Assembly (NCBI GenBank): GCA_963210315.1
Contig: OY723275.1
Coordinates: 682,001-746,000 of the forward strand
Origin: Rhynchopus euleeides
Taxonomy: Eukaryota; Euglenozoa; Diplonemea; Diplonemida; Diplonemidae
Direction: 5' to 3'
Length of the DNA: 64,000 nucleotides
Every line of letters starts with the position of its first letter. Position 1 is the first letter of the stretch. A program made the translations under genes and the position numbers. The notes below the pieces were generated by a model. The model saw nothing but the letters and a program-made list of their open reading frames with translations, searched no databases and was not told the origin of the DNA. Positions 10,034 through 18,294 of the stretch are shown here, piece after piece.

Positions 10034-11686
10034 TCATCTTGGACACTGACAGGACGAGCAACGGGACGATTGGCAATCCCTATCCGAGCTGCTCCCTCCG
10101 CATACCTCACAGTAGGGGTCCCACTGGCGCAGGTCCCGCAGGAAGACCTGCCCCATGTCCGAGTCTGCGATGCCCTTCCACCCGTAGATCGCACCTGCCA
10201 TCTGTCCGGCAATTGCGCCTATGGTGTCTGCGTCCCCCAGGAGGTTGACCGCTCTGATGATGCATTCGGAGAAGGAGTTGCTGTGGTACAGCGCCCACAG
10301 CGCCATCGCCAGGCCATCCATGCAGTAGGCTCCGAAGTAGGTCAGCAGAACAGGGTATCCATTATACGTCCCGTCCTCCGACTGCTTCCGGTGTGCGATG
10401 GCTTCTGTAATCTGCAGCCTCTTCTTCTTCCAATCCCAATTAGCCTCCTTGGCAGAGGGGGGCTTGCACTGGAGGACAGCCCGGACCTTTGCCATCCCGG
10501 TGTCTTCGCTGAAGCGCGTCTCATCCAAGAAATGCCTGACAGTCTTGTCGATGAACCGGCGCACCGCATCGCCGTCCCGCCCAACCCCGAGGCTGCGCTT
10601 GTGATCCTGCAGCGCCTTCACCATCAAAAAAGTCATAAACTTGCAGCAGGCAACCGCATCCGATCCGGGGTGCGTCGCACGGGACTGCCATTCTGCCACC
10701 TTCAACGCTCCAGCCATGTCGTTGTGGAAGGCGAGCGGCACCGGGGCAAGCCGCATGATAGACCCGTTCCCTGCGTCCTGCCGCTCCTCCTCAGTGGTCT
10801 CCAGCACGGGGGGCACGCTGTCCACGTCGTGCTGCTCCGGCGGCAGCTCATCCAGCTGCGCAAGCGAGCTCGCAATGTTCCCCCCGAGGCCCACCGACGC
10901 ACGCTTGTGCTGGATGGTGGTGAACCTGAAGGTGTTGCAATACCCTGTATTCCACCACATATGCCACCGCACGCGCGCGTCACCCCCGTGGTAGGACCGG
11001 TTGACCAGCAGCGAGTCTGCGAGGCACAGTGCCATTGAACAGTCATCTGTCCACTGCCCACGCTTCAGACGGAACTTATCCTCGGGTGAGCGGTACTGCA
11101 GTGACCGGGTCCCATCAGCATCGGACCCGAGAGCAGGGGACAGGTGGGGCCGCGTGTCGGGATACCCCCTCTCGGGTGGCAACGTGTCGTCCACCGCGGT
11201 GAACTCCAGAGGCGCACCCGCAGAGTCGCCTATAGCGAGACCGAGCATCGCACCGACGGCAGCCCCACACCCGAGATCAGCTCGGGCAAGATCCGAGATG
11301 AGCTGCCACTGGCGTTTCCCGAGGGAGGCTTCGGCAGGAGGTGTTGGCGATGCGCCCAACGCCCCGGAGAAAATGCTGAAATACGTCATGCTCTTGGTGG
11401 TCGAAAATGCGGTGGGCGTGAGGGGTGTGATGACGGGGCGGACGCACAGCCTCCGCCGGTCGATCTCCGCGAGGATCCTCTGCAGCTCATCGGCTGCGGT
11501 GCCCAGCGTGTTGTGCTGCGGCGGCGGGTTGGGCCTCTGGGAGGCGGCAGGGCTGACGCACGGCGACGTCACCTCCTGCTGTGTATTCAGAAGATCCTCC
11601 AGAGCCTCATGCTGCAGCTGCTCCACAGTCTTCGGCTTCCTCCGCGCCACCACCTTTGTCGACTCGCCGAAGAACAGCAGCCTCAT
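10034..11686 (-). CDS. ADP-ribosylglycohydrolase family protein, copy A
   Basis: DraG/ARH-fold hydrolase that removes ADP-ribose from proteins or from O-acetyl-ADP-ribose using two Mg2+ ions. Motifs in order: GLAIGDSAGAPLEF; GQWTDDCSMALCLADSLL (metal-binding TDD); NGSIMRLAPVP; ATHPGSDAVACCKF; and NLLGDADTIGAIAGQMAGAI (metal-binding DAD). All metal-ligand motifs are intact, so it is probably active. The first ATG is at 11686 (MRLLFFGESTKV, about 550 residues); the frame is open further up but without ATG. The end is uncertain. Reading straight through stops at 10034. A GTATGC donor at 10105 with a GACAG acceptor at 10027 would instead end the protein in CERFSQ with a stop at 10012, matching the intron consensus of this genome. 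Substrate is unknown. Copy B at 18295-19926 is a paralogue. Confidence 0.88.
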   Translation of the reverse strand: MRLLFFGESTKVVARRKPKTVEQLQHEALEDLLNTQQEVTSPCVSPAASQRPNPPPQHNTLGTAADELQRILAEIDRRRLCVRPVITPLTPTAFSTTKSMTYFSIFSGALGASPTPPAEASLGKRQWQLISDLARADLGCGAAVGAMLGLAIGDSAGAPLEFTAVDDTLPPERGYPDTRPHLSPALGSDADGTRSLQYRSPEDKFRLKRGQWTDDCSMALCLADSLLVNRSYHGGDARVRWHMWWNTGYCNTFRFTTIQHKRASVGLGGNIASSLAQLDELPPEQHDVDSVPPVLETTEEERQDAGNGSIMRLAPVPLAFHNDMAGALKVAEWQSRATHPGSDAVACCKFMTFLMVKALQDHKRSLGVGRDGDAVRRFIDKTVRHFLDETRFSEDTGMAKVRAVLQCKPPSAKEANWDWKKKRLQITEAIAHRKQSEDGTYNGYPVLLTYFGAYCMDGLAMALWALYHSNSFSECIIRAVNLLGDADTIGAIAGQMAGAIYGWKGIADSDMGQVFLRDLRQWDPYCEVCGGSSSDRDCQSSRCSSCQCPR

Positions 11687-11850
11687 CGTAGCCACTCGCA
11701 ACTGATCTCGCGGGTGACACTCGTGGCGGAGCGACTGCCTCACCCCCCGCAGGGGCAAGGCAGGCTAAGGGGGCGAGGGTGGGGGGCAGCTTTGCGGCGA
11801 CCTTGCGTGCCCTGTGTTGTGGGAGGTGTTGGTGGCGGGGGTTTTTTTCC

Positions 11851-11893
11851 CATGATTGTCGAGAGTGAATGGAAAATCAAGTCTCCCAGCACC
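11851..11893 (+). repeat. Dispersed 40-bp motif, copy 1 of 3
   Basis: Word GTCGAGAGTGAATGGAAAA followed by TCAAGTCTCCCAGCACCT, preceded by a G-run and a T-run. The same arrangement occurs at about 36557-36592 and 58712-58756, always in this orientation and outside host genes. It is more conserved than the surrounding sequence. Its function is unknown; it could be a transposon end, a short non-coding RNA or a regulatory site. Confidence 0.7.
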
Positions 11894-12088
11894 TAGAGCT
11901 CACAACGGAAGGGGAGGGGGGCCCCTCTGGCGACCCTGCGGTGGGCAAAAGAAGGGAGGAGCGAAGGGCGAGGGGAGGGGAGGGGATGGATGGGGGTGGG
12001 CATCGCAATAAAAAACCTCCCACAGGCACCAACCGCTGCCCCTCCGCACAACTGGTGGACGCGCCTCGCAGCGAGGGGGGGGGGGGTA

Positions 12089-13616
12089 GGGGGGGTCAAA
12101 TGCCACCCTCACGGTGGGATCTTGTAAATTTTACATGTATAACTACAAGTATATACATGTATTATACATGTATAATACTTGCATGTCAACTATTATACAT
12201 GTATAATACATGTATATGCCTGAAATATACATGTAAAATACATGTAAATGCATGAAATATACATGTAAAATACATGTATATCAAGTAAAGATACATGTAT
12301 AATAGTTGACATGCAAGTATTATACATGTATTTTTACTTGATATACATGTATTTTACATGTATATTTCAGGCATATACATGTATTATACATGTATAATAG
12401 TTGACATGCAAGTATTATACATGTATAATACATGTATATACTTGTAGTTATACATGTAAAATTTACAAGATCCCACCGTGCTTTTACGTGGACAAACACG
12501 ATTTTTCAAAAAACCGGCGCAGAGGCCCCAAAGCCCCCGTAAACCCTCCAAACCCCCCCAGATCGGTCCGGAAACCCATCGAACCCCACTTTTCCACCAT
12601 TCCGGGCACCTCAGGTGCCCGAATTGGGGTACCTAAATTTTGTGCCACCGTTTGGTACCGGACAGTGCCACTGTGTGGGAGGTTGGAAAAGAAAATGCCC
12701 CAACACACCACATCTGAGGGTTGCAATGCATGTTGCTTGCCAACGTCATCCGGTGGGTGTCAGGCGCTATGTAGGTGGCATTAGCCAGGTCTTCGATGAG
12801 TTCTGGCTTGTATATGTACCTCCCTGCCACCATGCACCGGGAGGCTGCCTGTAGGTACGGAACAAGTCCAGATGGTCGTGTGATTCCTGTGCAGCAGTGC
12901 TCCACAACCGGGATGTGTTGACAACGACTGTTGCAACACGAGCTGTACATTCCGGGAACACACGAAGTGCGCTGTCGTGGTACCCATTGTGCCAGAATTG
13001 GTAGTTGCTGCGGTCTACTTTGCCTGGCCCAAGAGCACTGGTACTGAACGGTGCAATATGCGTGGCGAGGTGAATGCAACGGAAGGGCGCAAAGTCAATA
13101 CAGCTCTCGGATGGCGGGTGGTGGTGCCACTAGTGTGTGACGTTCACTCGAGGATACAACGCATCACAATGAATCAGCAACCGTGGACCGAGTACAATAC
13201 GCTCTCTGTGGCTGGTGTGGGGGACAAAGGCAGTGCCTGTGCCGCAGGCAGGGAGGTACATATACAAGCCAGAACACATCGAAGACCTGGCTCATGCCAC
13301 CTACATAGCGCCTGACACCCACCGGATGACGTGGTTGGCAAGCAACATGCATTGCAACCCTCAGATGTGATGTGTTGGGGCATTTTCTTTTCCAACCTCC
13401 CACACAGTGGCACTGTACGGTACCAAACGGTGGCACAAAATTTAGGTACCCCAATTCGGGCACCTGAGGTGCCCGGAATGGTGGAAAAGTGGGGTTCGAT
13501 GGGTTTCCGGACCGATCTGGGGGGGTTTGGAGGGTTTACGGGGGCTTTGGGGCCTCTGCGCCGGTTTTTTGAAAAATCGTGTTTGTCCACGTAAAAGGGT
13601 GGCATTTGACCCCCCC
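12089..13616. mobile_element. TA-flanked fold-back element, interrupted by the palindromic element
   Basis: Long inverted repeats of about 370 bp: the left arm 12089-12109 plus 12483-12833 pairs with 13246-13616. Ends are GGGGGGGTCAAATGCCACCC and its reverse complement, flanked by TA (12087-12088 and 13617-13618). The terminal GGGGGGGTCAAAT resembles the end of the pogo-like element at 5890-8558, so that transposase might mobilise it (inference). The roughly 410-bp centre has no recognised gene. The left arm is split by the 371-bp palindromic element; the uninterrupted right arm shows the original target sequence. Confidence 0.85.
12110..12480. mobile_element. 371-bp fully palindromic element, CACGG termini
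   Basis: Both ends read CACGGTGGGATCTTGTAAAT inward, and almost the entire element is one inverted repeat made of TACATGTA, TATAATAC and TACTTGTA words. Comparison with the intact right arm of the surrounding fold-back element gives the empty site and a 2-bp target duplication CT (12108-12109, 12481-12482). It has no coding capacity. Termini, 2-bp duplication and motif style match the autonomous-looking element at 14230-17590, so it is probably its non-autonomous derivative. A second, larger copy is at 22920-25879. Confidence 0.88.
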
Positions 13617-13618
13617 TA

Positions 13619-14227
13619 CCCCCCCCCCCCATCCCCTCCTCCCCTCACAGACTGCCGGACGCCGACCTTCTCCAGTGCCGAGTCTCACGAGAAACCTCAA
13701 TTCGAGTTCGATCCGCCTGGAAGGAAGGAACACACAGCAACACGACTCGCCCTTCACCTCCATGTTTTCTTTTCGATGTCGATGGCACCCCACCCCTGAC
13801 ACACGAGACGCCCAGATGACCCGACACCTGACGTACTGCTTTCGGTGATCAAGGGTACAATGGAAATATCCAGATGAGTACTGAAATATACTCATAATTC
13901 TGTCTGGGTATCGATGACCCAACACAACAGCCTGACGCTTCAAGACGACCAGAATTTGCGAGCGTATTAATTCCTTTGTTTTGAATGCACCGGGTCCTTT
14001 TGGGGTTGACTTATCATCACCACCTGGGATAGGTTCAGCAGTGGGGAACGCAGCATAACCCATCGGCAACCAGTGCACTGGAGAGGAGGCTTCTGGAGGG
14101 CAGATAGGATGAAATGTACTATCTGCACACCAAGGGACAAAAGACAATAGGGGGAGGGCGGGAAGGGGGGGGGGGGGTGGGGAAGGGAGACACGCTCACC
14201 AACCATGTGCATGTGTGGTGCGGTCCC
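13619..14227. other. Intergenic, nothing recognised
   Basis: Lies between the fold-back element and the CACGG transposon. It contains C-runs and G-runs but no frame with family motifs and no repeat that I could match elsewhere in the window. Confidence 0.5.
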
Positions 14228-14513
14228 CACACGGCGCTGAAGTAACCACTGTTACAAGTGGTTTTACAAGTGGTTTACATGTAAAAATTTTTACATGTAA
14301 ATTTACAAGTGGCACTTGTAAAATTACATGTGCCACTTGTAAATTTTACAAGTGGTACATGTAAAATTACATGTGCCACTTGTCATTTACGAGCTTTCCT
14401 GAACACTGGCGAGCCGTGTTGTTCCATTTGTTTATCCCCCGCGACCCCAGACCAGCACATGCCCTGCTGCACACACACACCCTCACTTACAAAAGGACCT
14501 TTGCACCTCCAAC

Positions 14514-15011
14514 ATGAGCAAGAGAACGGCAACCACAACACCGACGCGCAACAGCAAGCGGACGAAGAGCGGGGATCTGGGGAAGGAGGATGAGCGGCAT
14601 GAAAGCCAGCTGCAGCAGCTTGTGGAGGACTTTGTGGCCGTGTACACCAGGAAGACGGGGGAGGTGTTAAACCACACGGTGTTGAAGGAGATGCTGCAGA
14701 AGGTGCTGGTGACCACCATCCCCCCCAAGAGTGGAGTGATAACAAAGGTGCTGAAACGCAAATACGATGCACTGGCTTCCTACAAGTCGCTGAAGGATGT
14801 TTCCGGCGACCTGTACACGGTTCGGATCGAAGGAAACCGTGATATGGCCATCCACGGCATCGCGCTGAAGCCCTTCCCCACGCCAACGCAGAAGAAGTCG
14901 GAGGGTTTCGCGCGCCTCAAGCTGGTGGTGGAGGAACTGGACAATGGATATGGTCAAGATGTACAAGGCATCGGCACAAGCCTCCACATCCGAGACGCGT
15001 CCGAAGAATAA
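14514..15011 (+). CDS. CACGG transposon ORF1, basic N-terminus, unknown function
   Basis: 165 codons from ATG at 14514, shortly inside the left subterminal array. The N-terminus is rich in Lys, Arg and Thr (KRTATTTPTRNSKRTKSGD), suggesting nuclear import or DNA binding. A helical stretch follows (QLQQLVEDFVAVY...LKEMLQKVL), then a lysine-rich mid part (ITKVLKRKYDALASYKSL). No known family recognised. The last 22 codons overlap the next frame, which continues at similar composition; the two may form one protein through a frameshift or an undetected intron. Confidence 0.6.
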   Translation: MSKRTATTTPTRNSKRTKSGDLGKEDERHESQLQQLVEDFVAVYTRKTGEVLNHTVLKEMLQKVLVTTIPPKSGVITKVLKRKYDALASYKSLKDVSGDLYTVRIEGNRDMAIHGIALKPFPTPTQKKSEGFARLKLVVEELDNGYGQDVQGIGTSLHIRDASEE

Positions 15012-15324
15012 GGCAGTGGTGGCGGTGGCGGCGATGCAGCACGTCGTTGTGGGCGTGCACGACCAGGAGACCGGGCGCTACTATAGCGTCATCGTCGAGA
15101 ATGGCTTCACCAAGCTGGTGACGGCGACGCTGGAAGGGGTGCAGGTCGCCTACACCTTCTACAGGGACCGTCCTTCGGACCAGTTTGAGCCAGGTGAATA
15201 CAGCGGCTCGCTCGTTGTGCCGCCTCCGCATTTTGTGGATTCAAGCAGAAATCTGCAGGTCACGGTGCTGAGTGGGCTGACACGGATCGACTTGCAACAG
15301 GAACACACACAACCCTTCCCATGA
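14944..15324 (+). CDS. CACGG transposon ORF1b, overlapping frame, unknown function
   Basis: 126 codons from ATG at 14944, in a different frame from ORF1 and overlapping its end. The sequence is well ordered (AVVAVAAMQHVVVGVHDQET, then GFTKLVTATLEGVQVAYTFY), suggesting a beta-rich folded domain and not a random frame. Its stop overlaps the ORF2 start as ATGA (15321-15324), an arrangement used for coupled re-initiation in compact genomes. It may be the second half of the ORF1 product. No family recognised. Confidence 0.5.
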   Translation: MDMVKMYKASAQASTSETRPKNKAVVAVAAMQHVVVGVHDQETGRYYSVIVENGFTKLVTATLEGVQVAYTFYRDRPSDQFEPGEYSGSLVVPPPHFVDSSRNLQVTVLSGLTRIDLQQEHTQPFP

Positions 15325-16115
15325 CGAGCCCACGACAGCTTCACGCTGGGACAGTGAGGCATATCGGTGAAATTATTCGACAACACAGGGCAGAGTTGGG
15401 CATGTCTCTGCGCGACTGTGAACGGCTGGGCTCACTCGTTCGCAGAGAGACAGGGATCTCGATGGGGCTTTCATACCCCCTCCTCGTAAAGCATGAAGCT
15501 CCCCTCCGGCTGATGACGCCCTCTCTGCTAGGGAACATGCGGGGGTGCCTCGAGTTTCTGCTGAGGGCTTTCCCCATCCGCTCGGGTCGCCCCCCACCAA
15601 CAGTCATGGTCACGGGTGATGGCTACACACCCGGTAGCCTTCAAGGAAAGAGCAGGCAGCGACTGGCAATCGCATTGACGGACGGGATCACCGCGTCCCG
15701 CTTTCTAACAGTGTGTGACCGCCACAAGCCCCTGTTCTACGAATGGTGGATGCTCCATGCCTTGGGGCAGATTGTGGCAGTTCAGAAGGGGATCTTCACG
15801 AAGGGGCCTTGCTCCTTTTCCATCACCCAGTTCCGGCTTGGGGGTGACCACTTAGAGTTGTGGTCACTCTTCAAAGGTGTAGGTGGGACAGGGCATCGTT
15901 CTGCCTTCTGCCTTACAGGAATCGACGAGCGTTTGGAGTACCTGCATGACTGCCACCGCTGTAGTATCCAAGAGATGGATGCCGCAGGATTCACTTGTAG
16001 CATCGCTTCAAAATTCTCGAATCCTGTGTACACCGTGACGCCCCCCCTTCACGACACGAAAGGTGTCATGCGCCTCATTCTACGTACGCTGCCGGGATCA
16101 AAAGTGGTGGAGTAA
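15321..16115 (+). CDS. CACGG transposon ORF2, candidate transposase first half
   Basis: 264 codons from ATG at 15321. Features reminiscent of an RNase H-like DDE nuclease: VMVTGDGYTPGS with a strand-end Asp, and about 90 residues later LGGDHLELWSLFKGVGG followed by a His/Cys-containing segment (YLHDCHRC). Several eukaryotic transposases have a GGD motif of this kind before a metal-binding insertion, but I cannot assign a superfamily. The frame closes at 16115, while the plus-one-shifted frame is open across that point and leads into ORF3 (VNHPWKSGQNFTGKHARE), so ORF2 and ORF3 are probably one protein separated by a frameshift or unusual intron. No GTATG...ACAG intron fits there. Confidence 0.55.
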   Translation: MTSPRQLHAGTVRHIGEIIRQHRAELGMSLRDCERLGSLVRRETGISMGLSYPLLVKHEAPLRLMTPSLLGNMRGCLEFLLRAFPIRSGRPPPTVMVTGDGYTPGSLQGKSRQRLAIALTDGITASRFLTVCDRHKPLFYEWWMLHALGQIVAVQKGIFTKGPCSFSITQFRLGGDHLELWSLFKGVGGTGHRSAFCLTGIDERLEYLHDCHRCSIQEMDAAGFTCSIASKFSNPVYTVTPPLHDTKGVMRLILRTLPGSKVVE

Positions 16116-16177
16116 ACCATCCTTGGAAAAGTGGGCAAAATTTCACTGGGAAGCACGCAAGAGAGATACTCGCTGCT

Positions 16178-17242
16178 TTGAAGGCCATCACCGTGGGGAA
16201 TCAGCGGGCATTGTGCTGCGCAATGCAATCACTGATCTTCTTCCGCTACCAAGACATACCAGTGCGATACTTCTCAACAGGTTCCTGCCGCAAAGAGTTT
16301 CTATTCGCTGTGATCAGCCATCATGTGCTGATTTTCTTGTTGGAGTGGGCAAATCCCGGGATCACTCGCTCGGCATATGCTCATTCTCTCGAACACTGGT
16401 TTGATGAGCAGGATGCGCACAGGGTCACCGTCTCCGACGAGCTCTTCGAACAGGGCAACGGTGAGCGCAAGAGGTGGACACGTGGGGGATCCCCGCAGAC
16501 GATGGAGCGTGATCTGCAGATCTATGAACTGAAACAGAAACACTTGACGGATGAAAATACCGTGCGCAAAGTGCCTCCACTGACTCCTACCATCGGCGAG
16601 CGGCCCCAAATATTATCTTACAATTCCATGCGCCTGTGCAGGTGTGTGATCACTCACAATGATACGTGGCTCAAGGCTGCTCGTCAATTGGTGGTCCGCT
16701 TGGACAAACTTGGCCTCGGGTCACATGTGCGCCGCAGAGATGGTCACGGACAAACATTTCAGGCAGAACCCGGCAACAACGGCGATGTTTTCCTGGTTTG
16801 CATCTGTGACGAAGAACCCTGGGAGGTGACGGAGGTGACGCCCCCTGCACAAGGAACCACCGACGGGGAGGAGGCTGGTGATGGCGGCAACCTTGCGAGT
16901 GACGGCAATAGCGGCGAGGCTGGTGATGATGATGATGATGATGGCGACGAGACATCCGCCACAGAAGAGTATAGCTGCGTTGTTTGCCCTGACAAGAGCT
17001 TCGCGCGGGTTTACGGGCTCTACGCCCACTACGACGGACAGCACCGGCCGAGGGCGCAGTGTGAATGTCGAGTGTCTTGCCCCTTGTGTGAGAAAACGGT
17101 GTTCAGAAGTGGACTTAGCCAACACGCCCTCTACGTCCACCAGGATGAGCTGGACATCACGACCTGCCCTGTGTGTCTGCAGGAGTTTGCTTCACAAGAA
17201 CTGAGGGATAGGCACATGTCGGACGAACACCCTGCAGTCTGA
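16178..17242 (+). CDS. CACGG transposon ORF3, C-terminal half with three C2H2 zinc fingers
   Basis: About 354 codons. The frame opens with TTG at 16178 and no ATG, and runs open upstream to at least 16091, so it is likely the continuation of ORF2. An N-terminal helical region (HHVLIFLLEWANPGITRSA, LEHWFDEQD) could supply the third acidic residue of a DDE triad (inference). A Gly/Asp/Glu-rich linker with an Asp run follows (about 16855-16955). Three C2H2 fingers end the protein: CVVC...HYDGQH, CPLC...HALYVH and CPVC...HMSDEH. Zinc fingers at this position would fit binding to the subterminal arrays. Confidence 0.65.
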   Translation: MKAITVGNQRALCCAMQSLIFFRYQDIPVRYFSTGSCRKEFLFAVISHHVLIFLLEWANPGITRSAYAHSLEHWFDEQDAHRVTVSDELFEQGNGERKRWTRGGSPQTMERDLQIYELKQKHLTDENTVRKVPPLTPTIGERPQILSYNSMRLCRCVITHNDTWLKAARQLVVRLDKLGLGSHVRRRDGHGQTFQAEPGNNGDVFLVCICDEEPWEVTEVTPPAQGTTDGEEAGDGGNLASDGNSGEAGDDDDDDGDETSATEEYSCVVCPDKSFARVYGLYAHYDGQHRPRAQCECRVSCPLCEKTVFRSGLSQHALYVHQDELDITTCPVCLQEFASQELRDRHMSDEHPAV

Positions 17243-17592
17243 AAACATGAGACTCGTCGTCGGCACAAAATACAATCAGTCCACTCGATCCGATCTCGAC
17301 AGCTGTTGCATTGCACTCCCACCGTTTGCTGGTCATTTCTCCCCCCTCCTTGCCACTCCGCTTGCCAAAAAACCCCCCATCACAGTGTAGAGTATGAAGG
17401 AAACCGCGGAGATGACAAGTGGCACATGTCATTTACATGTAAAATTACAAGTACCACTTGTAAAAGTTACAAGTGGCACTTGTAATTTTACAAGTGGTAC
17501 TTGTAATTTTACAAGTGGCACTTGTAACCATTTTTCACTTGTAATTTTACATGTAAAACCACTTGTAATGTAATTTACTTCAGCGCCGTGCA

Positions 17593-18273
17593 TGCCCGCT
17601 CTTCCCCCCCCCCCCCACCCCACCCCCGAACAAGAGAAACTGCAAATGGAATGAGTGGAAGAGAAGGAAGGAGGAGGAGGGGGGCCTCAAAATAGAAATG
17701 AAAAAAATATGGCTGCAAGCCGCCGTGCGCGAGTTAGATGGAGGGCAGTCCCGGCGGGTATCATGCAGAGAAGAAGTTAAAACCGGGGGGGCGGGGGGAA
17801 ATATGTATCAAATCAGCCAGGAGGTGTGAGGGGCTGTGGGAGGGGTGTTGTGGCAGGGAGTGGCGTGAGCAGCCGCCTTGTCTCCACAGACCACCTCCTC
17901 AGTGTGCGGGCTCGTGGAAGCCTGTGGGTGCTTCTGCCTCGTCCTCACCACCAGGGTGGGCGTCTCCGAAGTTAATCTTTTGCGCCAATGTGGCTTCCGG
18001 GCGGAAGTGGTAGAGGCAAGCGGCGCGGACACCGATCTGTGTGTGGGGGTGGCGTGGGGGGTGTTGCATCAAAAGGATACACAAAGTCTGCCTAAATTCT
18101 CTGCACAGAATTGCCAAGAAGATACGCACCCACGCGTGCCTCCGCTATCTCACACGCGTGAATATTGATATAGCAGTGTAGACACACACCGAGCGTTTGC
18201 TCTTGATGTGATCACCACTGTATGTGACACAGGTTGCTCTTTTTAGTTTAGTGTAGGACGCACCGATCGAGCT
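17593..18273. other. Intergenic, nothing firm recognised
   Basis: Sequence downstream of ADP-ribosylglycohydrolase copy B. A short patch (AGGCAAGCGGCGCGGA, about 18012-18030) also occurs downstream of copy A (about 9833-9850). No other feature is supported. Confidence 0.5.
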
Positions 18274-18294
18274 CTAGTGCTGCCTCCACCACTG

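Larger units (their letters stand above)
14230..17590 (+). mobile_element. 3361-bp CACGG-ended DNA transposon, family not recognised
   Basis: Perfect 16-bp terminal inverted repeats CACGGCGCTGAAGTAA, with CA repeated directly at each flank (14228-14229 and 17591-17592). Inside each end lies a roughly 150-bp array of short inverted words (TTACAAGTG, CACTTGTAA, TACATGTAA), likely transposase-binding sites. Four open frames lie in order on the plus strand, covering most of the interior, with overlaps. The last ends in three C2H2 zinc fingers. This is the only plus-strand protein-coding block in the window. CACTA-type elements also have 2- to 3-bp duplications and CAC-initial ends, but the proteins show no CACTA transposase signature that I recognise. 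A compact virus-derived element is the main alternative. Confidence 0.85.

Noticed and set aside
9995..11038. Plus-strand open frame of 347 codons
   Set aside because: Antisense of ADP-ribosylglycohydrolase copy A; it has no motifs of its own and is explained by GC-rich codon bias.
12110..12480. Regular palindromic repeats as a possible CRISPR array or centromere/telomere repeat
   Set aside because: Not spaced repeats with unique spacers, no telomere unit, and exact insertion with a 2-bp target duplication shows a mobile element in a eukaryotic genome.
16080..16180. Spliceosomal intron joining transposon ORF2 and ORF3
   Set aside because: No GTATG donor or ACAG acceptor fits the junction, so frameshift or mutation is left open instead.
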